Of a stretch of 64,000 nucleotides of DNA, positions 1 to 13,000 are shown piece after piece (position 1 is the stretch's first letter; each line of letters opens with the position of its first letter). This stretch comes from Ophiosphaerella korrae. Its lineage: Eukaryota > Ascomycota > Dothideomycetes > Pleosporales > Phaeosphaeriaceae. The notes beneath the pieces were generated by a model. That model saw only the letters and a program-made list of their open reading frames with translations, was not told where the DNA came from and made no database searches. The translations under genes were made by a program, and so were the position numbers. The stretch lies in contig JALNQF010000165.1 in NCBI GenBank assembly GCA_028456385.1, positions 1 to 64,000 of the forward strand, written 5' to 3'.

Positions 1-966
1 GATCTATTTAGATAGGAGGGAGATCTAAACTAGAGTATATTAGGGACCTAATTAATAATACTACTCTAAACTCCTCTCGCTATATCCGTAATATCCTAAA
101 TAAGCATGTTAAAAAGGCAGTAAAACGAGGTAAGTTAACTATCTTTTTTTTACCCCTTTTTTAATTATTATTAAAATTCTATTTAATATATACTATATTA
201 AATTAATTAAAAAGTAAACTTATATATTAGGCTATAGTTTTTAACAAGATAATAGTAGAATCTATAAGGCTTTTACTATTATTAATTAGTTTAAGAGAAA
301 TAGAGTAAAACTCTTTCTTTATCCTCCTTATAGTCTAGATCTAAACCCTATTGAAAATATATAGAGTTTACTTAAGGATAGACTAATTAAGCGATTTAAA
401 GGAAATTATCCTATAGGAACTACTTCTTTAGAAGTAGAGACCTTTAAAAGAGCTATAAAAGAGGAGTAGGCCCTTATACTACAATAAGCTATAGATAATT
501 GTATATTATCTCTTCTAAAGCGATAGCAAGCTGTTATAGATGCTAAAGGCTATCCTACTAAGTACTAATAGTAAGGGGTTATAGCTATTAAATATAAGTT
601 TTTACTAAAAGTTTACTTTTTAACCTTTTACTAAATATCTATACTTTTAGTAATTAGAATATTATATAATTTACAAATATAAATGCCCTTATATATATCT
701 AAATTATATTAAAAAATCTTAAAAAAAGATACTAAAAATAAAAAGTTGCGCAGCTCTAAAGTTAACCTAAAAAAAAGTTAACAAAACACTTTAAATCCTA
801 GCTCGGGTTCGCTTAGTAATCAAAAATCGTAGTAGGCTAAATGGAAGACTTTGATTTTCTGTTTAATATTCTTGTTTAGTTGTATTTTTAGCTAATATAT
901 TAGTAGAGTTATCTGAAGTTGAAAATTATAACTTTTTTTTAGTCTTTTTTTTCGTGTTACCCCTCT
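1..966 (+). mobile_element. RIP-degraded Tc1/mariner transposase relic (3' part)
   Basis: Read through stop codons on the + strand, about positions 240-570 give a Tc1-type DDE transposase C-terminus: a QDN block (second catalytic Asp), then PPYSLDLNPIEN, the mutated form of the family's SPDLNPIEnxW signature carrying the third acidic residue, followed by SLLKDRLIKRF. The frame ends near 567. The element is cut by the window start. Its right end probably lies near 966, where sequence matching Gypsy gag begins abruptly, which suggests insertion into element A. Several TGG and CAG codons now read TAG, as expected from RIP. The family is clear; the exact right boundary is inferred. Confidence 0.7.
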
Positions 967-3900
967 GTATATAAAAGACTACTAATTATAAAAGAAAAAG
1001 GATATAGTATATTATAAATATAGAAAACTAGGATACTTTATAAAAGACTATAGAAGTAAAGACTATAAGAAAGATAAAGAAGCTTAGTTAAAAATAACTA
1101 AAAAGAAGAAAGAAATACTATAAGTATAGGCTAAACCTTAGGAAAAAGTAGCTAGGAGTAAAGAAATACAATACATAATACTCTATTAGACCTTTTATTA
1201 TAAGGATAACTACTATATATACTTTTCTAGTAAGTAAGGAGTAGGATACTTCTTATAATAAAGAAATAGAGTAGTAGTAATAAAAGAAAGAATAAAAGTA
1301 TAGCTAGAAGAAATAGTATATATAATAGACTTACTAATAGAAGACTTAGAAGAAGAAGAGCTCTAGACCCTATTAATCTAGGCTAAAGAACTAGTACTAG
1401 ATAAAGAGACTACTATAGCTTCCTCTAAAGGACTATAAGAAAGTAAAAGATAGATTAGTATAAGAGGTATAAAGTATACCTAGCTAGATATATATAGTTA
1501 TAATAGCTATATAATAATAGATATAAAGGAATAAAATAAAGAATAGAAGTTTATTTAAAAATACTTACTAGTTATAAGTATAGAGGAAGTATATAAAAAC
1601 TAGAAAGAACGTAATCCTAAAGAAATAAAGTTTACACTATTTTAAGAATAGATAAAGTAATATATAATTATAGTAGGAAGTATACTTATATAGAAAGAAT
1701 AGTAGTACTTTATAAAGAAGACGTAATAGATTAATAAAGCTTATATACTAAGAGTACTAGTAGTATACTATATTTTAATAATAGATATACTTAGAGAAGA
1801 TTAATACTAAGAAGGGGATAATAAAATAATAGATCTAAAATATCTAGTATACTTTAAAGTATTATAGATATTATACCTAGAGAAAAATTATATAATATAT
1901 AGAAACTCTAAGGTAAATAATAAAGTATAGCTTATAAGAAGAATAGGCTATAACTATATAAGAGTAATTCTAGTAGAAAATATCTAAGGATAAGAAATTA
2001 TACTTAAAAAGGTTAAGTAGTAATAAGGCCTAGACTAAAACTATCTAAAAAATACGTCCTAAGAAGACTATAGTACAAATATAAGTATAATAAATATCTA
2101 AAATATAAAGAATATAAACTTAAAGTAGAGCTATAGCTCTAGAAAGATAGATAATTTATAAAAATACCTAAGTAAGAAAGGCTAGAAAGTATAAGAGGCT
2201 TATATATTATAAAGATAGGTACTTATTAAAGAAAGAAAGTATAATTAATAATTAATAGTAGAGCTATAAGAAACTTTATATTAAAAAAGTTTATAGAAAT
2301 ATAAAGAATATAGTATATAATAAAGAAATACTCTAAATAACTAAGTATAATTAAAGGAAAACTATTCTAGAAACCTATTAAGTTTAAAATAGTTCCCTCT
2401 ATACTAGAGCTAAAAGAGATAATAATTAAGAATATAGTTATAGATATAATAACAATTAATAATAAATAAGATATAATACTAGGAATACTATAGTTATAGA
2501 TAACTAACCTATATATTAATTAGAGAATAGGAAAAATTAACTACTATAGAATAGATATACTAAAAGCTAATATTAGTATATATAAAGGAGAATTCCTTAA
2601 AGAATATAAGAAATAAGAGAAATAGCTTATAGAACTTAAAGATTACCTTCTAGAATATTAGCTATAAGACTTAGTAATAGACCTAAAAGAAGACAAAGAT
2701 ATAAGATAGAGCTTAGTTTATAGAAAAATAGAAGAAGAATCTAAAATTAAATAAACGTTTATTAGAAATATACTAAAGAAAAGATAAATATAAGAATCTA
2801 AGTCCTTAGTAGTATATAGACTTATATTTATAGATAAAAAAAGAATAAGTAATAAAATACCTTACGTAAACTTTAGAAAGACTAATATAATTATAAATAA
2901 GAACTAATACTTTTTACTATAAATAGATATAATATAAGATAGACTATAAAAAGTAAGAATCTTTATAAAACTAGATATCTAGAACGCTTACTACTAGATT
3001 AGGATTAAAGAAAGTAATAAGTAGAAAATAGTATTTAGAATATAATATAGACTATATAAATACTTAGTTATACTATTTAGTTTAATAAACGCACTAGTAG
3101 CCTTCTAAGAAAGAATAAATATAGTACTAAGAAAGTACTTAGACGTATTTATATTTATATACCTAGATAATATCCTTATATTCTTAGAAATAGAAGAAGA
3201 ATACGTATAATACGTATATAAAGTACTAGAGAAACTAGTAGAAAGTAAATTATTTCTTAAAATAAGAAAATACAAGTTTTATATAAAGATAATAGACTTC
3301 CTTATATTTATTATTAAACTAGGAAAAATTAGGATTAACTTATAAAATATTAGATTAATTAACAAATAGCTAACACCTAAGAACCTAAAAGAGGTATAAT
3401 AATTTTATAGCCTAGCTAACTTTTATAGAAAGTTAATAGTAAAATAGTTTAAAGATATAGAACTAATAATAAAGCTTATAAAAAAAGATATACTACTTAA
3501 ATAGATAAAAGAATATAATAAAGTATTTAATAAGATTAAAAAGAAGTTTATAGAAAAACTAGTTATTAGAATATATAACCTAGACCTACTAGTAATAGTA
3601 AAAATAGATATATCTAACTTAGTCTATAGAATAGCACTAATATAGGAAGACCTAAAGACTAAAAAAAAATACTTAGTTAAATACTTCTCTAAGAAGATAA
3701 AAATAGTAGAACTTAACTACTTAATCTATAATAAAGAGATACTAGTAATCTATAAAGTATTTAAATAATAGAAAGTATACCTATAAGGAGTAAAATATTA
3801 AATAAAGGTCTATATAGACTATAAGAATCTTATAAGATTTATACTAAATAAAGAACTATTATAATAATATATAAGATAGTAAGAATTCCTATTAATATTT

Positions 3901-6557
3901 AATATAGAAATTATATATATAAAAGAGAAAGATAACTAATTTATAAATACCGTTAGTAGAAGATTAGACTTATAAGAAGAAGTAAACGCTACTAGTATAG
4001 TTCTAGTTAAGAATAAAGAAGGATACCTAGTCCTAAATACGCCTAAAATAGCTATAATACTTAAAAGAATAAGTAATAAGCTAGATAAATAGATTTAGAA
4101 AATAACGTAAAAAGTATCTAAAGAAATAGAAAAACTAGAAATCTAAGAAGGACTAGTATAAGCCTATAGAAGAATATATATCCTAAAGAAGATCTAAAGA
4201 GAATTTATATAATAATTCTATAAATTACTAGTATATAGTTACTAAAGTATTAAAAAAATATTAGATAGACTACTATAAGATTATTATATTCTAAAAGTAA
4301 AATAACTAGTAATAGAAGTACTACAAGACTATATAGAATACTAAAAAAATAAGTATAGTAGATACGTACTATATAGAATACTATAACTAGTAAAAGTACT
4401 AAAATAACTATAGAGAGTTATTATAATAGACTTTATTACAAAACTACCTAAGTCTAAAGATTTAATATTAGGAGTTAAGTATAATAGAATCCTAATAATA
4501 GTAAATAAGCTTATAAAGTATTTATACTTTAGACTATATAAAGAAAAAAGTAGGATAGAAGTTACTATATACTAGGTTCTAGAAACTATAATTAGCTAAT
4601 ATAGACTACTAGATAAGATTATTATAGATAGAGATATAAGATTTATATTAAAACTATAGGGAATAATAATAGCGTAACTAGAAATTAAATATATAATATT
4701 AATAGTATACTACCTATAGATAGATAGATAATTAGAATAAATAAATTAGATAGTAGAATAGTACTTAAGATACTACCTTAACTATAACTAGAATAATTAG
4801 GTATAGTTACTACCTATAGTATAGTTAGTATATAATAGTATAAAGAATATAGTAATAAAAGTCTTACTTTTCTTTATAAATTATAGATTTAACCCTAGCG
4901 TATATAGAATACTAAGACTAGAGATATCTTAGTTCTTAAGAAGAGAAAACTTTACTAATAAACTTAAAAATATATATAATAAATTAAGATAAGATATAGA
5001 GTTCCTATATAATTAAATAGTAAAGTACTATAATAAGAAATATAAAGAGAGACCTTAATTTAGAAAAAGAGAAAAAGTATAGTTAATATAAAAAAATATT
5101 AAGAGTAAGAGACTAAGTTTAAAATTAGACTACGTTAAGATAAAACTATATAAAATTAAGAAAGAAGTTATACTAGTTATATTTAAATTAAAGCTACTAA
5201 ATAAAATAAAGATATACCTAACTTTCTACGTAGTACTACTTAAGATAGTACTATAAAATATAGAACTACTAGTATATAAAGTAGATATATATAGAGAATA
5301 AAAAGAATAGGAAGTTAAAGAAATCTTAGTATACTAGTTCTATAATAGTAGAAACTACTACCTAGTAAAATAAATAGGTATAGATAAAAAAAGAGAACTA
5401 TAGGAAAATATATAAGAGCTAGAAGATAACTTTAACTACTTTAAGAAACTAGAAGAGTTCTAAAGTTAAAACCTTCTAGAGCACTTTATAGTAAACTAAG
5501 AAAATTAGTACTACTAATAATAAATAGAGAGACGTTAAGAACGTCTAATATAATAGGAGCTAGAGTAGCCTCTATAGTATCCTTAAAGTCTATCTTAGCC
5601 TCTAAGGTATAAAACTATTTAAATAATTTAGTATTATTATAGGCTTTTATCTTATAAAGATAGTTAATATAAGAATAAAGATTTACTAGCTTATAAAGAG
5701 TTAGCTTATACTTAGCTTTAGTAGTAGTAAGCTATAATAATAGTATTTCTTAAGCCTAGTTAATAGCTTACCTTATATAACTTAGTAAGAAGAGACTATA
5801 TAGAAATTAAATACTTATACTCTATAAGAGAAACACCTAAAGGAGTATATTTATATTAGATATTAATAAAGATATATTTACTATAATATTTACTATACTT
5901 TAAAGAAATAAGATAAGTAAGCTTTAAGTAAGTATAATAAGTATAGGGAAATATTTTAACCCTATTATAAGTAACGCAAGTAATAGGAAGAAGTTTATTA
6001 TAATTAGAATAAGAAGATATAGAGAATAATAAAGAATTAGAAATAAATAAAGAAACTAAACTAATAACTTTAGGCCTAGGGTAGAGAAATAAAAACTTAC
6101 TTAAAGAAGAGAATAGTATTATAGCTATAACAATAGAAGACTAATTTAAACTAGTTAGCCCTACTATAGATAATAAAAGTACGTATAACCTATAAAGTAA
6201 TAAACTTAGCTAAGAAACTAACTATAATAGAGATACGTAATAGATTTATAATTTGCAATCTTAGTAAACACAAAGTATAAAGTTAAGCACGTAATAGATT
6301 TATAATTTACGATCTTAGTAAATATAAAGTATAAAGCTAGCTAAGAGACGTAAGTATATAGTTAGTAATAAATACCTATTATTAGGATAGTATTAGTAAT
6401 TTAATTATTAACTACAAGTAATATTATAAGATAGTTGTAAAATATATTCTATTATTTATAGTATATTGTAGATTATAATATAAACTTTTATTATTACCTC
6501 TTAATCTACTAATACTCTTTAAGCTATTAGGAGGTTAACCCTAGTAAGCCTATTATA
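967..6557 (+). mobile_element. Ty3/Gypsy chromovirus A, 5'-truncated, RIP-degraded
   Basis: A degraded gag-pol reads on the + strand. Near 1000-1060 the gag zinc knuckle is visible with its Cys codons turned to Tyr (YYKYRKLGYFIKDYR). Protease-like sequence lies near 2240, the reverse-transcriptase box YLDNILIF (from YLDDILIF) near 3160, then RNase H and integrase. A chromodomain-like tail (YYLVK) lies near 5345. The 441-bp 3' LTR at 6117-6557 matches the LTRs of element C. Gag upstream of the second knuckle is missing where the Tc1 relic begins. After 6557 the sequence switches to minus-strand pol of element B, so A probably inserted into B. Confidence 0.85.
6117..6557 (+). repeat. 3' LTR of Gypsy element A (441 bp)
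   Basis: It starts TATTATAGC and ends CCTATTATA, the RIP-altered forms of TG...CA ends. It is the same length as, and the reverse complement of, the LTRs at 9593-10033 and 16184-16624, so A and C are one family. Confidence 0.85.
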
Positions 6558-9500
6558 ATTTATCTAGCTTACTACTCTTTCTCTTAAGTATTATAGCTAT
6601 TTTAGGTATATTTAGAACTAAGTATCTTTCTTTATTCTAGACTAGAACTATACTACTTACTTTTACTTCTTTTTATAAGTCTAGTGTTCTACTTAAAGTA
6701 TTTATAAATTAATTATTTTTACCTTTAGTATATATAATTTCTATATTAAATATTAATAGAAACTCCTACTATTTTATATAGTATTATAATAAATTCTTAT
6801 TTATTATAAATCTTATAAGATTTCTATAGTCTATATAGACTTTTATTTAGTATCTTACTCTTTATAAGTATACTCTCTATTATTTAAATACTTTATAAAT
6901 TACTAGTATCTCTTTATTATAAATTAAGTAGTTAAGTTCTACTAGTTTTATTTTCTTAGAGAAGTATTTAACTAAGTATCTTTATTTTATATCTAGGTCT
7001 TCTTATATTAGTACTATTCTATAGACTAAGTTAGATACGTCTATTTTTACTATTACTAGTAAATCTAGGTTATATATTCTAATAACTAGATTTTCTATAA
7101 ACTTTCTTTTAATTTAGTTAAATACTATATTATATTTCTTTATTTACTTAAATAGTGTATCCTTCTTTATAAGTCTAGTTATTAGTTCTATATCTTTAGA
7201 CTATCTTACTATTAACTTTTTATAGAAGTTTACTAACCTATAAAATTATTATACTTCTTTTAGGTTCTTTAGTGTTAGCTATTTATTAATTAACTTAATC
7301 TTTTCTAAGTTAATTTTAATCTTTCCTAGTTTAATAATAAATCTAAAGAAGTCTATTTCTTTTATATAGAATTTATATTTTGTTATTTTAAGAAATAGTT
7401 TATTTTCTACTAGTTTTTCTAGTACCTTATATATATATTATATATATTCTTTCTCTATTTCTAAGAATATAAAGATATTATCTAAGTATATAAATATAAA
7501 TATATCTAAGTACTCTCTTAGTACTATATTAATTCTTTTTTAAAAGGCTACTAGTATATTTATTAAGCTAAAAAGTATAACTAGGTATTTAAGTAGTCTA
7601 TATTATATTCTAAACACTATTTTCTATTTATTACCTTCTTTAATTCTAATTTAATAGTAGGCGTTTTAGATATCTAGTTTTATAAAGATTTTTACTTTTT
7701 ATAGCCTATCTTGTATTTTATTAATTTATAGTAAAGGGTATTAGTTCTTACTTATAATTATATTATTTTTTCTAAAATCTACGTAAAGTCTTTTTTTATT
7801 TATTTCTTTTTTATCTATAAATATAAGTCTATATACTACTAAAGATTTAGATTCTTATATTTATCTTTTTTTTATTACGTTTTATATAAACGCTTATTTA
7901 ATCTTAGATTCTTTTTTAGACTTTTAGTAGACTAGGCTCTATCCTACACTTTTTCTTTCTTCTAGGTCTATTACTAAGTCCTATAGCTAATATTCTAGTA
8001 GATAGTCTTTAGGCTCTATAAGCTATTTTTCCTATTTCTTATATTCTTCTAGGAATTCTCCTTTATATATGCTTATATTAGCTTTTAATATATCTATTTT
8101 ATAGTAATTAATTTTCTCTATTCTCTAATTAATATATAAGTTAGTTATCTATAACTATAGTATTTCTAAGATTATATCTTATTTATTATTAATTATTATT
8201 ATATCTATAACTATATTTTTAATCTTTATTCTTTCTAGTTCTAGCGTAGAAAGAACTATCTTAAACCTAATAAGTTCCTAAAATAGCTTTCTTTTAATTA
8301 TACTTAGTTATTAAAGATACTTTTTTATTATATAATATATTCTTTATATTTCTATAAACTTCTTTAATATAAAGTTTCTAATAGCTCTACTATTAATTAT
8401 TAGTTATACTTTCTTTTTTTAGTATATACCTATTTTTATAACGTATAAGCCTCTTATACCTTTTAGCTATTTTTACTTAGGTAATTTTATAAACTATCTA
8501 TCTTTCTAAAGCTATAGCCCTATTTTAAGCTTATATTCTTTGTATTTTAGATTTTTATTATACGTATACTTATACTATAGTCTTCTTTAAATATATTTCT
8601 TAGATAGCTTAAGCTCTAGTCTTACTACTACGTATCTTTCTTCTAGTATTATCTCCTATCCTTAGATATCTTCTACTAAGATTACTCTTATATAATTATA
8701 TCCTTTTCTTTATATTAGCTATACGTAGTTACTTACTTTAAGGTTCCTATATATAATATAATTTTTATTTAAGTATAATAGCTATAATACTTTAAAGTGT
8801 ACTAGATGTTTTAGATCTATTATCTTGTTATCTCCTTTGTAGTAATTATCTTTTCTAAGTATTTCTTTTATTAGGATATAGTATACTACTAGTATTCTTA
8901 GTATATAAGATTTATTAATCTATTATATCTTTTTTATAAGGAACTACTATTCTCTTTAGGTAAGTATTCTTCTTACTATAACTATATATTATTTTATCTA
9001 TTTTTAAAATAGTATAAACTTTATTTCTTTTAGGTTATATTCTTTCTAGTCTTTATATACTTCTTCTATACTTATAACTAGTAAGTATTTCTAAATAAAC
9101 TTCTAATTTTTATTTTATTTCTTTATATCTATTATTATATAGCTATTATAGCTATATATATCTAGCTAGGTATATTTTATACTTTTTATACTAGTCTATT
9201 TTTTACTTTTTTATAGTTTTTTAGAAGAAGCTAAAGTAGTTTCTTTATCTAGTACTAGTACTTTAGCTTAGATTAATAGAGTCTAGAGCTCTTCTCTTTC
9301 TAAATCTTCTATTAGTAGGTTTGTTATATAAGCTATTTCTTCTAGCTATACTTTTATTCTATTTTCTTTTATTACTACTACTTTATACTTTTATAAGAAC
9401 TATCCTACTTTCTACTTACTAAAAAGATATATATAGTAGTTATCTTTATAATAAAAGGTTTAATAGAGTATTATATATTATATTTCTTTACTCCTAGCTA

Positions 9501-9592
9501 CTTTCTTTTAAGGTTTAGCCTATACTTTTAGTACTTCTTTCTTACTTTTAGTTATCTTTACCTAGGCTTTTTTATTCTTTTTATAGTCTTTA
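6558..9592 (-). mobile_element. Gypsy element B, left fragment (pol)
   Basis: Minus-strand pol starts abruptly after the LTR of A, at a point equivalent to about 12,060 in element C (pol, between RNase H and integrase). It runs through RT (box near 7460-7500) and protease to gag, where element C interrupts it at 9592. The rest of B resumes at 16,625. The last five bases, CTTTA at 9588-9592, are the target duplication made by C. All frames are closed by RIP-type stops. Confidence 0.8.
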
Positions 9593-10033
9593 TATAATAG
9601 GTATTACTAGGGTTAACTTCTTAATACCTAAGAAGTATTAGTAAATTAGGAAGTAATAACAAAAGTTTATATTATAATCTATAATAAGCTATAAACTAAT
9701 AGAAGATGTTTTATAACTATCTTATATTATCGATTATAGTTAATAATTAAATTACTAATACTATCCTAATAATAGGTATTACTACTAACTATATACCTAT
9801 ATTCCTTAGCTAGCTTCGTACTTTATATTTACTAAGATTGTAAATTATAAATTAATTACGTATTTAGCTTTATACTTTATATTTACTAAGATTATAAATT
9901 ACGAATTTATTATATATCCTTATTATAGTTAGTCTTCTAGTTAAGTTTATTACCTTATAAGTTATACGTAGCTTCGTTATCTATAGTAGAGCTAACTAGC
10001 TTAAGTTAGCTTTCTACTATTATAGCTATAATA
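9593..10033 (-). repeat. LTR of element C, downstream (3') copy
   Basis: 441 bp, starting TATAATAGG and ending TATAATA on the + strand. It pairs with 16184-16624, is of identical length, and has the CTTTA duplication immediately to its left. Confidence 0.9.
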
Positions 10034-13000
10034 CTATTTTTTTCTCTAGGTAGGTCTTTGTTTCTCTACCCTAGGCCTAAAGTTATTAGTCTAGTTTCTT
10101 TATTTATTTCTAACTCTTTATTATTCTCTATATCTTCTTATTCTAACTATAATAAACTTTTTCTTGTTACTTATATTACTTGTAATAGAGTTAAAATATT
10201 TCCCTACGCCTATTATACTTACCTAAAGCTTACTTATCTTATTTCTTTAAAGAATAGTAAATATTATAGTAAATATATCTTTACTAATATCTAATATAAA
10301 TATACTCTTTTAGGTATTTCTCTTATAGAGTATAAGTATTTAATTTCTATATAGTCCCTTCTTACTAAGTTATATAGGGTAAGCTATTAACTAGGCTTAA
10401 GAAATACTATTATTATAGCTTACTACTACTAAAGCTAAGTATAAGCTAACTCTTTATAAGCTAGTAAATCTTTATTCTTATATTAAGCGTTTTTATAAGA
10501 TAAAAGCCTATAATAACGCTAAATTATCTAAATAGTCTTATACCTTAGAAGCTAAGATAAACCTTAAGGACGCTATAGAAGCTACTTTAGTTCCTATTAT
10601 ATTAGATGTTTCTAACGTCTTTTTATTTATTATTAGTAGTACTAATTTTCTTAGTTTACTATAAGGCGCTCTAGAGGGTTTTAACTTTAGAACTCCTCTA
10701 GTTTCTTAAAGTAGTTAAGGTTATCTTCTAGCTCTTATATAGTTTCCTATAGTTATCTATTTTTATTTATACTTACCTATTTTACTAAGTAGTAGTTTTT
10801 ACTATTATAGGTCTTATATACTAGGATTTTATTAACTTCTTATTCTTTTTATTCTCTATACGTGTCTACTTTATATACTAGTAGTTCTACTTCTTATAGT
10901 ACTTATTCTAGTAAAGCTATATAAAATATTAGGTATATCTTTATTTTATTTAGTAGTTTTAATTTAAATATAACTAGCGTAACTTTTTTATTAATTTTAT
11001 ATAGTCCTATCTTAATATAGTCTAGTTTTAAACTTAGTTTCTTACTTTTAATATTTTTTTATACTAACTATACTTTTTCTCTCTTTTTAAATTAGGGTCC
11101 CTTTTTATATTTCTTATTATAGTACTTTACTATTTAATTATATAGGAACTCTATATCTTGTCTTAATTAGTTATATATATCTTTAAGTTTATTAGTAAAG
11201 CTTTCTCTTCTTAAAGACTAAGATATCTCTAATCTTAGTATTCTATATATACTTAGGTTAAATCTATAATTTATAAAAAAAAGTAATACTTTTATTACTA
11301 TATTCTTTGCGCTATTATATACTAACTATACTATAGGTAATAACTATACCTAATTATTCTAGTTATAGTTAAGGTAGTATCTTAAGTACTATTCTACTAT
11401 CTAATTTATTTATTCTAATTATCTATCTATTTATAGGTAGTATACTATTACTATTATATATTTAATCTCTAGTTACGCTATTATTATTCTCTATAGTTTT
11501 AATATAAATCTTATATCTCTATCTATAATAATCTTATCTAGTAGTCTATATTAACTTATTATAGTTCCTAGAACCTAGTATATAGTAACTTCTATACTAC
11601 TTTTTTCTTTATATAGTCTAAAGTATAAGTACTTTATAAGCTTATCTACTATTATTAGGATTCTATTATACTTAACTCTTAATATTAGGTCTTTAGACTT
11701 AGGTAGTTTTGTAATAAAGTCTATTATAATAACTTCTTATAGTTATTCTAGTACTTCTACTAGTTATAGTGTCTTATATAGTACGTATCTACTATACTTA
11801 TTCTTTTAGTATTCTATATAGTCTTATAGTACTTCTATTACTAGTTATTTTACTTTTAGGATATAATAATCTTATAGTAGTCTATCTAATATTTTTTTAA
11901 TACTTTAGTAACTATATACTAGTAATTTATAGAATTATTATATAAACTCTCTTTAGATTTTCTTTAGGATATATATTCTTCTATAAGCTTATACTAGTCC
12001 TTCTTAAGTTTCTAGTTTCTCTATTTCTTTAGATACTTCTTACGTTATTTTCTAAATCTATTTATTTAGCTTACTACCTATTCTTTTAAGTATTATAGCT
12101 ATTTTAAGTATATTTAAGACTAAGTATCCTTCTTTATTCTTAATTAGAACTATACTAGTAGCGTTTACTTCTTCTTATAAGTCTAGTCTTTTACTAAAAG
12201 TATCTATAAATTAGTTATCTTTCTCTTTTATATATATAATTTCTATATTATATATTAATAGGAATTCCTACTATCTTATATATTATTATAATAGTTCTTT
12301 ATTTAGTATAAATCTAATAAGATTCTTATAGTCTATATAGACCTTTATTTAATATTTTACTCTTTGTAGGTATACTCTCTATTATTTAAATACTTTATAG
12401 ATTACTAGTATTTCCTTATTATAGATTAAGTAGTTAAGTTCTACTATCTTTATTTTCTTAGAGAAGTATTTAACTAAGTATTCTTTTTTAGTCTTTAGGT
12501 CTTCCTATATTAGTGCTATTCTATAGACTAAGTTAGATATATCTATTTTTACTATTACTAGTAGGTCTAAGTTATATATTCTAATAACTAGTTTTTCTAT
12601 AAACTTCTTTTTAATCTTATTAAATACTTTATTATATTTCTTTATCTATTTAAATAGCGTATCTTTTTTTATAAGTCTTATTATTAGTTCTATATCTTTA
12701 GACTATCTTACTATTAGTTTTCTATAAAAGTTTACTAACCTATAAAATTATTATACTTCTTTTAGGTTTTTTAGTATTAGCTATTTGTTAATTAACTTAA
12801 TCTTTTCTAGGTTAATCTTAATTTTTCCTAGTTCTATAATAAATCCTAGGAAATCTATTTTCTTTATATAGAATTTGTATTTTCTTATTTTAAGAAATAG
12901 TTTATTCTTTACTAGCTTTTTTAGCACTTTATATATATATTATATGTATTCTTCTTCTATTTCTAAGAATATAAAGATATTGTCTAGGTATACAAATATA

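Noticed and set aside
10058..10294. 78-codon ORF in the AT-rich arm
   Set aside because: It lies in minus-strand Gypsy sequence just past the LTR of C, has a Ser/Tyr/Leu/Ile composition typical of AT-rich DNA, and matches nothing.
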